From positions 22,807 to 86,806 of the IMG/VR virus record IMGVR_UViG_3300010399_000034: a stretch of DNA of 64,000 nucleotides. The stretch is one strand, 5' to 3'. The DNA comes from a virus. Below, in pieces: positions 8,309 through 15,944 of the stretch. The notes beneath the pieces are model-generated. The model ran no database searches, was not told the origin of the DNA, and was given only the letters and a program-made list of their open reading frames with translations. The translations under genes and the position numbers were made by a program. Every line of letters begins with the position of its first letter. Positions within the stretch are counted from its first letter, which is position 1.

Positions 8309-8703
8309 TCCTCGTCGCGGTGGGCCGGCATGTTCGGGATCGTCGTCGTCCAGCCGCGCAGATACTTGTTCTCTGCCTGAAGCCGAGCATTCCGCCCTGT
8401 GAGCTTCACATGCTCACGGTGAAGCGCAGCGAGCTGCATCTCGAGCTCGTTCACCCGATCGAACATCTCTTCGATGATCTTGGGCTGCGCCTCGGCCTGC
8501 ACAAGCGCGAAGCGCCCGGAGTCTTCTCGGATCTGCTTGTCACGTTCGGCTTCACGGTCGCGAGCCGCCTTCTGCGCCTCTCTTTCGGCCTTGTCTTGCG
8601 CCATCCGCCGTGCGGCTCGTCCCTTGGCCCAGTGCCCCGCAGCGCCGGCTACGAGGCTCAGCGCGACGATGCCTAGATCCTTGGTGAGCTCGAGAACGTC
8701 CAC
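8269..8703 (-). CDS. Membrane-anchored coiled-coil protein
   Basis: 144 residues, GTG start. One N-terminal membrane span (LGIVALSLVAGAAGHW), then a long charged heptad-like stretch (about residues 30-110) and an acidic tail (DEDQDDDDEEPTPES). This layout resembles phage spanin-type or scaffold-like membrane proteins, but no partner outer-membrane lipoprotein is adjacent. It runs convergently into the STAS-like gene with a 40-base overlap. A perfect hairpin abuts its start codon. Confidence 0.6.
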   Translation of the reverse strand: MDVLELTKDLGIVALSLVAGAAGHWAKGRAARRMAQDKAEREAQKAARDREAERDKQIREDSGRFALVQAEAQPKIIEEMFDRVNELEMQLAALHREHVKLTGRNARLQAENKYLRGWTTTIPNMPAHRDEDQDDDDEEPTPES

Positions 8704-8724
8704 GTGTAGGAGTATGTCCTACAC
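8704..8724 (-). promoter_or_regulatory. Hairpin directly upstream of a GTG start
   Basis: GTGTAGGA, 5-base loop, TCCTACAC: a perfect 8-bp stem whose last base touches the start codon of the gene at 8269-8703. The only Shine-Dalgarno-like bases (AGGA) are inside the stem, so translation may be limited when it forms. Confidence 0.45.
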
Positions 8725-8736
8725 CTGCGGGAAGTT

Positions 8737-9186
8737 CTAGCCGTCGATCGGTCTGCGGATGCGCAGTGGCGGCGCTGACGCTAACAGCGGGCACGGTCCG
8801 AACATGTGCCGATGCTCTTTGATGAAGATCCGCGCTTCTTCCTCGAAGAACGCATGTAGGAGCTTCGCGATCTCGTCGCAATGCTCTTCGGCGCACGTGA
8901 TGTCGAGCGAGTCGTGAAGCCACGCGAACGTGGCCGTCGGATCGATCTCCGCCGCACGACGGACGAGCACAACGTACCGGTTTAGGGTCGGCTTGCGTGG
9001 AAGGTCGATCGTCTTGAACGTCGGCGTGCCAGCCCATTCGGAGGCTTGCAGGACTGGCGGCAGCGCCGGTTGCAGCTTCGGCTCTTCGAGCCTTCGTCCG
9101 GTGCGCGACATCTTGAATGTGCACTTCTCGCACGCGTACGAGATCAAGAGCTCGACCAGCTTCGATCCACAGTCGGGGCAGTTCAT
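8737..9186 (-). CDS. Zinc-ribbon protein, paralogue of 15127-15480
   Basis: 149 residues from the ATG of an ATGA overlap. N-terminal zinc ribbon (CPDCGSKLVELLIS, then CEKC) closely matches the ribbon of the protein at 15127-15480 (CPTCKEPMVELLLS, CDRC). The C-terminal part has CAEEHCDEI and CPLL. Probably a protein or nucleic-acid adaptor; function unknown. Confidence 0.6.
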   Translation of the reverse strand: MNCPDCGSKLVELLISYACEKCTFKMSRTGRRLEEPKLQPALPPVLQASEWAGTPTFKTIDLPRKPTLNRYVVLVRRAAEIDPTATFAWLHDSLDITCAEEHCDEIAKLLHAFFEEEARIFIKEHRHMFGPCPLLASAPPLRIRRPIDG

Positions 9187-9413
9187 GTCTTCTCCGGTTC
9201 GTCCCAACGAAGCGTGTATCGACGCTTCGGCTTGAGGCCCAAAGCTTCCGCGGCACGAACGACAGCGATGTCTTCACGGATCCACTCGCGTCGCTCTGTT
9301 GTATTGCCGAGCAGCCCGTTGTAAAGATGGCCATTGTGGCGCTCGATGAAACCGTCCGGGATGTCGTTCGCGAGCAGATTTTCAGCCTTGGCGAGAAGCT
9401 TTGCGTGGCGCAT
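9183..9413 (-). CDS. Hypothetical protein, 76 residues
   Basis: Start chosen at the ATG of a TGATG overlap with the gene upstream; the longer reading is Arg-rich shadow sequence. Contains RHAKLLAKAENLLAND and a basic, helical C-terminus ending in DEPEKT. No domain recognised. Confidence 0.5.
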   Translation of the reverse strand: MRHAKLLAKAENLLANDIPDGFIERHNGHLYNGLLGNTTERREWIREDIAVVRAAEALGLKPKRRYTLRWDEPEKT

Positions 9414-9652
9414 CACTCGCGTCTCCGCTCTTGCCGCTCCTGGTAGCGGACCGACGACTTGTAGTCCTCGATGTCCATCACGTTGCCGCTGTAGCACGCA
9501 CCGAGCGCCTCTGGATTGAGCTCGTAGCCGGGGCAGCTCGAGAGGAGCTCGCCCTCGGCGGCGCGACAGACCGTGCAGAGCGCGAGCCCTCCGGCGCAGA
9601 TGTGGCAGCGCTCGCTGTCGCAGGCGTGGAAGTTGTGCTTGATGCCGCTCAT
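9413..9652 (-). CDS. Small Cys-rich protein
   Basis: 79 residues, ATGA-coupled. Pairs CDSERCHIC and CTVC, with later lone cysteines, suggest one zinc-binding site. C-terminus charged and helical (YQERQERRRE). Function unknown. Confidence 0.5.
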   Translation of the reverse strand: MSGIKHNFHACDSERCHICAGGLALCTVCRAAEGELLSSCPGYELNPEALGACYSGNVMDIEDYKSSVRYQERQERRRE

Positions 9653-9975
9653 TCGCGGACCTCCCACGTCGAGAGCCCGATCGCATCGCATTCGGCTTGC
9701 GTCAGGTGATGCCACCTGACGAGCGTTTCGATCGACTCTTCGGTTGTCATCTGCGCGTCGTCGGCATGCGCACCAGGCCTTTCGAACTGCCGGCCGACGT
9801 TGACCGCTACTTCGATCTCGTATTCGAGGAGCTGCCTCTCGGCTTCGTCCAAAGCTCGAAAACTCGCGTGTGAAACGATCCAGCGCGTGTGAAGGCCAAT
9901 CCACTCGCGTGGCGTCACTCGAAGAACTACGTACTTGTCGCGATCGTCGAACAGGTAGCTGCGTACGAGTTTCAT
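9649..9975 (-). CDS. Hypothetical protein, 108 residues
   Basis: ATG overlaps the upstream stop (ATGA). Begins MKLVRSYLFDDRDKYVVLRV, with a conserved-looking REWIGLHTRWI segment, and ends in STWEVRE. Soluble; no domain recognised. Confidence 0.5.
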   Translation of the reverse strand: MKLVRSYLFDDRDKYVVLRVTPREWIGLHTRWIVSHASFRALDEAERQLLEYEIEVAVNVGRQFERPGAHADDAQMTTEESIETLVRWHHLTQAECDAIGLSTWEVRE

Positions 9976-10367
9976 TGACACACCGTCGGCAAGCAGTAGA
10001 TCGCAGCGTCGTTGTGGAACTCCTCGCACGAGTTGACGTCGAGGCTTGCGAAGCAGCGCTCAAGCTCCTCTTCGTCACACGTGCCGCGCACCCATGGGCA
10101 GCTCGGCATCGGACAGCCAGGCTCGATCGAGCCGTCGAGCACGCCGACGTTCCACTCGAGCGTGAACTCGTTGCAGGCTTGTGCGGCTGTAGTCTGCTGC
10201 TCGGCCGGCGCGCACGAGCTCGAGAGGATCGCGATCACGATTGCGAGAACTAGGATCCCGAGCGCGTAGAGGCAGCCCGTCGTATTGATCACGACATGAC
10301 GCTTGGCGCCCTCCGCGTTCGTCATTGTGAACGTTACTTCGAACAACGGCTTCTTCTCGTCGCTCAT
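9972..10367 (-). CDS. Membrane-anchored Cys-rich protein
   Basis: 131 residues. A cytoplasmic N-terminus (MSDEKKPLFEVTF), one membrane span at about 33-50 (YALGILVLAIVIAILSSS) and an external domain with nine or so cysteines (CNEF, CPMPSCPW, CDEEELERC, CEEF, CLPTVC), likely disulphide-bonded. Topology suggests a surface-exposed phage protein in an envelope. Function unknown. Confidence 0.55.
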   Translation of the reverse strand: MSDEKKPLFEVTFTMTNAEGAKRHVVINTTGCLYALGILVLAIVIAILSSSCAPAEQQTTAAQACNEFTLEWNVGVLDGSIEPGCPMPSCPWVRGTCDEEELERCFASLDVNSCEEFHNDAAIYCLPTVCQ

Positions 10368-10729
10368 GGCTTTGAGCCCTCCCCGCGGATCTCTACGTAC
10401 GCTTCGAGCGCAGCGAGGACTTCAGCTTTCGCGGCGCGAAAGATCGTATAGCTTTCTGGGCGGGACCTGTGCGGTCCGACATTGAAGAGTGCCGCAACAG
10501 CGTCCGCGAGCTTGTCGGCCGCTTCGAGTTGCTCCGTCGGCCAGTCGATCGGCTCGTCGTCTTCGATTCGACGCCCGAACGCTGCCTCAGCGACCGTTTG
10601 TTCGGTCATCTCGGACAGCCACTTGCGGAGCGCAGGGAACGCGTTGAAGAACTCTTCGCGAAGAGCAGCTCGCGTCGCTTCTCGCGAAACTCCGAACCCA
10701 CCGAAGGGCTTCTTCTCATCATCGGCCAT
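10364..10729 (-). CDS. Small protein with LEAADKLADAV motif
   Basis: 121 residues. The C-terminal half carries QLEAADKLADAV followed by a loop and VLAALEAYVEI, a pattern shared with the proteins at 24832-25056 and 29464-29739. The N-terminus starts MADDEKKPFGGFGVSRE. Probably an all-helical small domain; function unknown. Confidence 0.55.
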   Translation of the reverse strand: MADDEKKPFGGFGVSREATRAALREEFFNAFPALRKWLSEMTEQTVAEAAFGRRIEDDEPIDWPTEQLEAADKLADAVAALFNVGPHRSRPESYTIFRAAKAEVLAALEAYVEIRGEGSKP

Positions 10730-10784
10730 TGCTTATGCCTTTCGTTAGTTCCCCCAAAGCCATAGCTCCAAACCCGCGCCTCAT
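10719..10784 (-). CDS. Possible 21-residue micro-ORF
   Basis: ATG overlaps the stop of the gene at 10781-11014 (ATGA) and its stop lies within the first codons of the gene at 10364-10729, giving coupling on both sides. The peptide is MRRGFGAMALGELTKGISNG plus Arg. It contains the repeated 19-base sequence at 10751-10769. The reading could be fortuitous; the repeat may be the selected element instead. Confidence 0.35.
   Translation of the reverse strand: MRRGFGAMALGELTKGISNGR
10751..10769 (-). repeat. Copy 2 of 19-base repeat GGAGCTATGGCTTTGGGGG
   Basis: Exact on the - strand. With flanking T bases the match to the copy at 30968-30986 reaches about 20 bases. Lies in the short spacer before the gene at 10364-10729. 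Confidence 0.6.
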
Positions 10785-11014
10785 CGTGGCCCCTCGTCCG
10801 TCGGCGGCATCTCGAGCGGGCTCACCGTCACACCCTCGATCCAACCGGCCTCTCGCACGAAGTCCCGTACGATCCTACGCCAAGGATTCGGCTTGATCTG
10901 CCCGCGCATTCGAAAGCAGCTCGCGCAGAGCTTATAGCCTTCGAAGAAGCCCGCCGGTTTGCCGTTCATTTGCCCAAGGCAGCATTGACATTGATGCCGC
11001 TTCCGCTTCTTCAC
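10781..11014 (-). CDS. Small zinc-finger-like protein
   Basis: 77 residues. Basic N-terminus (MKKRKRHQ), then CQCC and CASC pairs about 20 residues apart: a treble-clef or zinc-ribbon arrangement. The rest contains WRRIVRDFVREAGWI. Function unknown; many small zinc proteins occur in this phage. Confidence 0.55.
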   Translation of the reverse strand: MKKRKRHQCQCCLGQMNGKPAGFFEGYKLCASCFRMRGQIKPNPWRRIVRDFVREAGWIEGVTVSPLEMPPTDEGPR

Positions 11015-11023
11015 GTCGGTGGC

Positions 11024-11302
11024 TCAGAAGCGGAGGTCCATCGCCCTGACAGCTCGGATCTTGATCTCGGCATCCGCGACCTCGCCGCCAATGAAGCCGA
11101 ACTGTCGGATAGCGCTCTCGAGCGTGTCGGCCGCGTCGATGCCGCAACGTGCGCAGGCGTGCACCAGTGCTTCCATGAGTGGGCGTGTCTCTCGGTCGTG
11201 CTGTGCGAGCAGGTACGCTGTGCCGATGATGCCACAGTAGTAGGCCTGCTGTTCGCGCTTCACATCTTCGTTCGAACCTTCGATCACGTTTAGCTTGTCC
11301 AT
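11024..11302 (-). CDS. Hypothetical protein, 92 residues
   Basis: Start set at the ATG after GGGTGA; the upstream extension is low-complexity. Helical, Ala-rich, with AYYCGIIGTAYLLAQ and CARCGIDAADTLESAIRQ. No domain recognised. Confidence 0.5.
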   Translation of the reverse strand: MDKLNVIEGSNEDVKREQQAYYCGIIGTAYLLAQHDRETRPLMEALVHACARCGIDAADTLESAIRQFGFIGGEVADAEIKIRAVRAMDLRF

Positions 11303-11319
11303 TTCACCCTCTCTTGTTG

Positions 11320-11430
11320 TTAGGACAGGATCTCGATCAGCATGCGGACGATTGCGACCTTGGCGACGTCGAAGTAGCCGCGGGAGGCTGCAAGCACTGC
11401 GATGCTGCGCCAGTATTGCATGTTGTTCAT
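11320..11430 (-). CDS. 36-residue peptide
   Basis: ATG is in an ATGA overlap with the stop of the DUF6283-like gene. Peptide begins MNNMQYWRSIAVLAASRGY and ends in a hydrophobic helix (VAIVRMLIEILS). The coupling supports expression; function unknown. Confidence 0.5.
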   Translation of the reverse strand: MNNMQYWRSIAVLAASRGYFDVAKVAIVRMLIEILS

Positions 11431-11831
11431 GTGTCATCGCTGCACGGTGGGAGCCCGAGGACGCTGCGGACTTGTTCACGATCGCGCGGTTGTTCTTTCC
11501 ACGAACGGGTTCGACTTGCGCGGTGGTGCTCGATGAACTCCTTGAACGAGCCGAAGACGAGCGCGCGATCGGGCTCGACCTTCGGTGCGTCTTTGAAGCG
11601 TGGAAGCTTCAGGACGTTGCGCGCGAGGATCAGCGAGCCGATGCAGTGCTCGCCGCGCTCGCGGCTCTCCCACTTCGTGAGCCACTCCGGATCTTCGTAG
11701 TCGATCGACTCGTGGCACGGGAGCGCTTCGTCACGTGCGATCGAGAGTGCGAACTCTTCGGGCATGGCTGCGCCGAGCCAGCCTGGCAACGACGTCCGGC
11801 GGAACGGGCAACTCCTGCAAGGCTTCTTCAT
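11427..11831 (-). CDS. DUF6283-like Cys protein
   Basis: 134 residues from an ATGA-coupled start. CRSCPFRR at the N-terminus, CHESID in the middle and CIGSLILARN after it match the phage-associated DUF6283 pattern (CxxCPWR, C-H, C). These cysteines probably bind a metal. Family assignment is from memory of the motif order. Adjacent to a ParB-like gene. Confidence 0.6.
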   Translation of the reverse strand: MKKPCRSCPFRRTSLPGWLGAAMPEEFALSIARDEALPCHESIDYEDPEWLTKWESRERGEHCIGSLILARNVLKLPRFKDAPKVEPDRALVFGSFKEFIEHHRASRTRSWKEQPRDREQVRSVLGLPPCSDDT

Positions 11832-12736
11832 GTCTCGAACTTCGAGAGCTTGCGGACGCCGTCCGTGTCGTAGCCGAGCTCGCGCAACGTAGAGATGAGG
11901 CCGCGGACCTGCTTGGCGCGGCTCTCTTCGCCGAGGACCCAATGAAGGAGCGCCCGCGCGTCGTTCGAGAGTCCACCGAGGAAGTCCTCGTTCTCGGCGA
12001 GCTTGCGCAGGACGGCGGTCCCCGGGCGCGCTGCACGGACCTCGCCCGTGGCGTGTCCATTCCCGTTGCTCTTGCGCATCTTCGTCTGGCGCTTCGCTTC
12101 TTCGACGGTGACGCCGAGCGTGGCGTACTCCTCAGCCTTCTCGCGCTGCTGTTCGCGTGGCAGATCGCGCAGGGTCATGGCGGCGGTCTGCGAGAGCCGG
12201 CGGTCGTGAACGAGGCGCTGTACCTGATCGTCGAGGTCGAGCAGGTTGAGCAGCGTCTTCACGCTCGGAAGCGGCAGACCCATCGTGACCGCTACGTCCT
12301 CTTCGGACCGCCCGAGATCGAGGTAGCGCTGCGCCTTGCGCGCCCGGATGATCGGCGAGTCGTCGACCCTGTTTTCGTTCTCGGCGAGCGTGATCCCGAA
12401 CGCGTCGCCGTCGCTCGTCCGCTTCACCATGCACGGGACCTTGATCGGCTCGCCGCCGGCTGCGACGAGGCGTTTGTTCGCTTCGCGTGCTCCGCGGACG
12501 CGTTGGCGGCCTGCGATGACCTCGACCTGTTCCCCGTTCTTGCGAACGAGCACCGGCTCGAGCACGCCATAGCACATGATGTTCTTGACCCACTCTTCGG
12601 TGAGTCCGAGATGGATCCGCTCGTCGTAGAGCGGGTGTTCGCGCCCATCTTTCGTGTCGAGCCCAACGATCGTCAGGTCGTCCGGGTCCATGCCGAACGC
12701 ATTGAGCCTCGAGCCCTCGAGTGCCTGCTTAGCCAT
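11828..12736 (-). CDS. ParB/Srx-type DNA-binding protein
   Basis: 302 residues. N-terminal ParB/sulfiredoxin-like domain with VLEPVLVR, VIAGRQRVRGAREAN (the GxRR-type nucleotide-binding box) and ITLAENENRVD. This is followed by a helix-turn-helix region (SEEDVAVTMGLPLPSVKTLL, LSQTAAMTLRDLP) and a C-terminal helical part. Such proteins bind CTP and DNA and act in partition or regulation; phage versions are often regulators. RBS AAGAAGGGTGG precedes the ATG. No ParA neighbour is seen, so regulation is more likely than partition. Confidence 0.85.
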   Translation of the reverse strand: MAKQALEGSRLNAFGMDPDDLTIVGLDTKDGREHPLYDERIHLGLTEEWVKNIMCYGVLEPVLVRKNGEQVEVIAGRQRVRGAREANKRLVAAGGEPIKVPCMVKRTSDGDAFGITLAENENRVDDSPIIRARKAQRYLDLGRSEEDVAVTMGLPLPSVKTLLNLLDLDDQVQRLVHDRRLSQTAAMTLRDLPREQQREKAEEYATLGVTVEEAKRQTKMRKSNGNGHATGEVRAARPGTAVLRKLAENEDFLGGLSNDARALLHWVLGEESRAKQVRGLISTLRELGYDTDGVRKLSKFET

Positions 12737-12927
12737 TGTTCACCACCCTTCTTTCAACGATCCCGCCCGGCCGAGTCGAACGGCCGATCCGCGTCTCACA
12801 TGTGCTCTCGCTCTTTCATTACGGGGTGCCTGGCTGGCTGCCCCGTTCGAGGTGCCCGCTAGACGGCGCCGCACAGTCGATGAATGCGAGGGCGCGCTTA
12901 TACGCGGCGAACCCACGGCGGGTAGTT
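12737..12927. other. 191-bp intergenic region
   Basis: Between the ParB-like gene and the next gene. It holds the ParB leader (AAGAAGGGTGG on the - strand) and a CGGCCG-TTCGACT-CGGCCG hairpin; an Arg/Ser-rich reading frame here looks like shadow. I see no tRNA or convincing gene. Confidence 0.5.
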
Positions 12928-13227
12928 CTAACGCTTGTTCAATCGACGCTGCTCGACCCCTTCATAGATGTTCAATCGACGCTGCTCCTCGAGCATTGCC
13001 CGGCGCTCCGTTTCGATCTTGTTGAGGTCGATCTCGAAGTAGCGCGAAAGGATTGTCTCGACCCCTTCATAGATGCGTTCGTACTCTGCGCGCTGGTCAT
13101 TCCAGCGACACAGCCTGATGGCTTCTTCCTGCGCTTCCAACCAATCGAGGAACGCACCGATCTTCTGCGAGTCGTCTTTGATCGCGTGCAAGCGCGTGTG
13201 CTCCGGGTACGGGTCGTTGTCGGGCAT
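12928..13227 (-). CDS. Conserved phage protein with duplicated C-terminus
   Basis: 99 residues. The sequence HTRLHAIKDDSQKIGAFLDW, a charged middle and FEIDLNKIETERRAMLEE follow a pattern common among phage proteins of unknown function. The C-terminus repeats an IYEGVE element twice (IYEGVETIL and NIYEGVEQRRLN) because of a 33-bp duplication. Function unknown. Confidence 0.6.
   Translation of the reverse strand: MPDNDPYPEHTRLHAIKDDSQKIGAFLDWLEAQEEAIRLCRWNDQRAEYERIYEGVETILSRYFEIDLNKIETERRAMLEEQRRLNIYEGVEQRRLNKR
12937..12987 (-). repeat. 33-bp tandem duplication inside a gene
   Basis: GTTCAATCGACGCTGCTC occurs at 12937-12954 and 12970-12987. A 19-base piece next to it (CTCGACCCCTTCATAGATG, 12952-12970) also recurs at 13056-13074 in the same gene, so the unit was copied from upstream and inserted in frame. 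Confidence 0.75.
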
Positions 13228-13229
13228 CG

Positions 13230-13565
13230 CTACTCGTCCTCCTCGTCCATCACGTCCATTGCGTGGTCCGCTGCGAGGCGGCGTGCTGCTTGGAGATGAA
13301 TCGACGCCTTCTTGATGATCTCGCGTTGTCCTTCCACCGAGGACCGGCCCGCCTCGCCGGAGTCGACACACGGCGTAAGGAGCGCGATGTCTACCATCCA
13401 GACGAAACCGTCGCGTGCCTTTACCCAGGCCTTCGGTCCGGTGACGTCTTGGACCAACGCACGCGCCGTGAGCGATCCTCGCGGCGCCCAGACGTAATCG
13501 CCCTTCTGCACGTTCGCCACTTCCGGCGCCCTGAACGGCGGACGCTTCCCACTCGAGTCGATCAC
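13230..13565 (-). CDS. Hypothetical protein, 111 residues
   Basis: GTG start chosen because it lies about 9 bases after the leader GAAAGGGTGG, the same arrangement as at 17845. Contains EVANVQKGDYVWAPRGS, which suggests a small beta-barrel (SH3-like) fold, then KAWVKARDGFVWMVDI and an acidic C-terminus (MDEEDE). Function unknown. Confidence 0.5.
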   Translation of the reverse strand: MIDSSGKRPPFRAPEVANVQKGDYVWAPRGSLTARALVQDVTGPKAWVKARDGFVWMVDIALLTPCVDSGEAGRSSVEGQREIIKKASIHLQAARRLAADHAMDVMDEEDE

Positions 13566-13587
13566 GATCACCACCCTTTCAACGCTC

Positions 13588-13767
13588 TCAGCGTTTGCTC
13601 TTCCGAGGACCACCCTTGCTCTTCTTCCGTTCCTTCCGGCGTCGGAGCGTCTTTGGATTGCCGTTCGCCGGCTTGGTCGAGATCTCGACGGGCGTGCTCT
13701 CGAGGAGCGCATCGAGACCGGCGATGCCCGCATTCAACGGGATGCGAATCCGCGGTACGAGCTTCAT
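13588..13767 (-). CDS. 59-residue basic protein
   Basis: ATG in an ATGA overlap with the integrase stop. The first 40 residues are ordinary; the C-terminus is very basic (RRRKERKKSKGGPRKSKR). Likely a nucleic-acid-binding peptide expressed with the integrase, possibly excisionase-like by position only. Confidence 0.55.
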   Translation of the reverse strand: MKLVPRIRIPLNAGIAGLDALLESTPVEISTKPANGNPKTLRRRKERKKSKGGPRKSKR

Positions 13768-14642
13768 GCGTCCCTCATCTTCTTCCGGACCTGCCGGAGT
13801 AGCTTTGCCGACTCGAGCGCGGCTGCTTCGTCGAGGTAGCCGTCGGTCGTCTCGGGCGAGTCGTGGTTCAAGATCTTCTGAACAGCGAACCTGTTACCAG
13901 AGATCATGCCTGCTTGCAATGCTACGGTGCGACGAAGCCGATGCAAATAGATTCTGTCCTCGATGCCCGCAGCGGCCGCGAGCTCGTGAAGCTTGCGCCG
14001 ACAGGCCTGATACGCTGCGCCGTTCGCGGTCCAGTCGTCCGTCTTGCTGACGGCCGTGGCGACGAGCTGACCTTCGCCGAGGCGATCGCGCAGGCGCTTC
14101 CATTCCCGCTTGGCGCCGAGCACCGAATAGACGATCGGCTTACTCCCCTTCACCACGATCCGTGTGATCCCGTCCTCGCGTGCGAATCCGGCATCGATGA
14201 CCCCAGCGTCGGTCCGCAGCACGTCCGAGACGCGCAGAGCCGAGCTGCACATCACGTCGATCACCCGGCCGGCCGTCGTCTCGTCTGCCTCTACGAGTCG
14301 AAGGAACGGCCTCCACAGCTCGATCGGGATGGACACGGCCTCCTTGAGCCGCTTGGGCTCCTTGCGCCTCTTCCTCTTGCGGTGCGACGCCGGCTCGGGC
14401 GGGAGCTCGGCGGGCGGTGGAAGCCTGTTCCGGCGCCCCTCAGATTCGCAGAAGTCGGCCCAGAGGGCCCACGCCCAGCGGTAGTCACGCAGGCGCTTGC
14501 GGAGCATTTGCGAGGCCGGCGGGCTCGTCCCGTGGTCGCGCATCGTCCTCACGTCGTTCGCAGCCTTCCGCGCCGAGGTGATCGCCAGCTTCTCGCGATC
14601 GATCATCCACGCACGAAAGCGGTCGAGTGCTTCGGCGTTCAC
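13764..14642 (-). CDS. int: Tyrosine recombinase/integrase
   Basis: 292 residues from a GTG in a GTGA overlap with the upstream gene. Catalytic tyrosine-recombinase residues are present: Arg in SSALRVSDVL, Lys in VVKGSKPI, His and Arg in LHRLRRT, the second His in ILNHDSPETT and the nucleophilic Tyr in DGYLDE. The N-terminal half is a core-binding helical domain. Indicates a temperate phage or site-specific dimer resolution. No obvious attachment site was identified; the 59-residue basic gene downstream could be a directionality factor. Confidence 0.9.
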   Translation of the reverse strand: MNAEALDRFRAWMIDREKLAITSARKAANDVRTMRDHGTSPPASQMLRKRLRDYRWAWALWADFCESEGRRNRLPPPAELPPEPASHRKRKRRKEPKRLKEAVSIPIELWRPFLRLVEADETTAGRVIDVMCSSALRVSDVLRTDAGVIDAGFAREDGITRIVVKGSKPIVYSVLGAKREWKRLRDRLGEGQLVATAVSKTDDWTANGAAYQACRRKLHELAAAAGIEDRIYLHRLRRTVALQAGMISGNRFAVQKILNHDSPETTDGYLDEAAALESAKLLRQVRKKMRDA

Positions 14643-15127
14643 TTGGCCCTCGTGTATTCGTGGCCGCTCTCGGTGAGCTGCCAGATGCTTCCACCGCGAT
14701 ACGCGCCAACGGAGAATGCGAGATCGCGACGTTTGAGCGCGTACAACGTCGCGTGGTGAAACGACCGCACCGATCCGCCGTGATCGATCGCGCGAAGGCA
14801 CGCGAGCTGCACCTTGTTCAGGCGCCACTGGCGCGGGCGTGGACTCCGGATCTCGACGACGCGCTTGGTGATCGAAGGCCCCATGCAGCAAAGCCGAGCT
14901 CGGCCGAAGAACGAATCGTTCAGCGCGCACGTGCGGATCGCCGTCGCCGCGTTCTTCTGTTGCGCCCAAAGCAGCGCGCAGCGGACATGGAACGTCCAGC
15001 ACCCGAGCTGCACCGGGTTGAATGCGAGCTTCTTACAGCGATCGCACGGCACCATCTTGCGGACTTCGTGCGATGTCTTCGGGCGATCGCATCGGCACGG
15101 CCCTTCTTTGATTTTGAGCTTGGGCAT
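14639..15127 (-). CDS. Zinc-finger plus winged-helix-like protein
   Basis: 162 residues. Start at the ATG of a TGATG junction (a GTG one codon earlier is possible). The N-terminal half has CRCDRP, CDRCKK and further Cys/His residues. The C-terminal half has KVQLACLRAIDHGGSV, TLYALKRRDLAF and WQLTESGHEY, a winged-helix pattern. A possible regulator adjacent to the integrase. Confidence 0.5.
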   Translation of the reverse strand: MPKLKIKEGPCRCDRPKTSHEVRKMVPCDRCKKLAFNPVQLGCWTFHVRCALLWAQQKNAATAIRTCALNDSFFGRARLCCMGPSITKRVVEIRSPRPRQWRLNKVQLACLRAIDHGGSVRSFHHATLYALKRRDLAFSVGAYRGGSIWQLTESGHEYTRAK

Positions 15128-15480
15128 CACGCTGGCTCCAAATGCACGCGGTTAGGTCCGGGTGTATGCGTCGCGTCCGGGTAGACTTCGAACAGGCGAT
15201 CGGCGAGCTCGATGTCTCGCACGCTGCCAGTGCTCTGCCGCCAATGGAACGGTTCCGGTGAGAGCACAACGCGGATAGGCTTCGCATCGAGGCCCGCAGC
15301 GGCGCGCCACTTCTCGGCGTCACGCACCGTCTTGAAGACGTATTCGCAGCTCCCGTTCGGGCGAGCGCGCCAAACGATGTAGCCGCGGTGCGGCTCCGGC
15401 GCCGACGCGCCTTCGCATCGATCGCAGACCGACGAGAGCAGGAGCTCTACCATCGGCTCTTTGCATGTGGGGCAGATCAC
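15127..15480 (-). CDS. Zinc-ribbon protein, paralogue of 8737-9186
   Basis: 117 residues, GTG in a GTGA overlap. The N-terminal ribbon CPTCKEPMVELLLS with CDRC matches its paralogue; the C-terminus (GYIVWRARPNG, DAEKWRAAAGLDAKPIRVV) differs. Function unknown. Confidence 0.55.
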   Translation of the reverse strand: MICPTCKEPMVELLLSSVCDRCEGASAPEPHRGYIVWRARPNGSCEYVFKTVRDAEKWRAAAGLDAKPIRVVLSPEPFHWRQSTGSVRDIELADRLFEVYPDATHTPGPNRVHLEPA

Positions 15481-15704
15481 GGTGCGCCCTTCTTCGCTTT
15501 GCGCTTCGCGCACATCGTTGCCGCATCGAAGCGGAGTTTGCGCGCCATCGTTTCGTGCTTCTCGGCACTCGCAATCTTCACGCAGATGGAGCACGACTTT
15601 GGGCGGTAGACGCCGTCGGCGTGCATCCACACGCTTCGATGTGCGATGTGTCCGCAGCGCGGACAGGCGTGCTTTACCTTCGCCATTTGCGCGACGCCGC
15701 TCAC
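15477..15704 (-). CDS. Small zinc-ribbon protein
   Basis: 75 residues from a GTGA-coupled GTG. CPRCGH and CSIC about 25 residues apart form a complete zinc ribbon; C-terminus basic (KRKAKKGAP). An alternative start, ATG at 15686, lacks a ribosome site. Confidence 0.5.
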   Translation of the reverse strand: MSGVAQMAKVKHACPRCGHIAHRSVWMHADGVYRPKSCSICVKIASAEKHETMARKLRFDAATMCAKRKAKKGAP

Positions 15705-15928
15705 GCCCCGTCGTCCTCGTTCGTATGCTCGAGGAAGCGCGCTCGATCAGCGCTCTTGCGAATCTGCTCGCGCAGGCTCTTCAGCTCTTCGAGATCGAGC
15801 GACCACTCGAGCAAGATCGGCGTGAGCAGATTCGTGATCGCCCCGCGGATTGCGGGCGTATGAAAGTCGATTCCGTGCGCCTCGCATTGCCGCTCCGCTG
15901 CGGCGAGCGCCTCATCCCGGCTCATCAT
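15701..15928 (-). CDS. Hypothetical protein, 75 residues
   Basis: ATG chosen because GGAGGTGG lies 8 bases upstream; an earlier ATG at 15943 is less well placed. Helical, with a charged C-terminus (LEELKSLREQIRKSADRARF). Function unknown. Confidence 0.5.
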   Translation of the reverse strand: MMSRDEALAAAERQCEAHGIDFHTPAIRGAITNLLTPILLEWSLDLEELKSLREQIRKSADRARFLEHTNEDDGA

Positions 15929-15944
15929 GATCACCACCTCCATG

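Noticed and set aside
12760-12785. Second T-loop-like hairpin CGGCCG-TTCGACT-CGGCCG
   Set aside because: No cloverleaf around it; TTCGA is frequent in this GC-rich sequence.
11735-12862. 375-residue + strand frame
   Set aside because: It is opposite the ParB-like gene, which has clear domain motifs and coupling.
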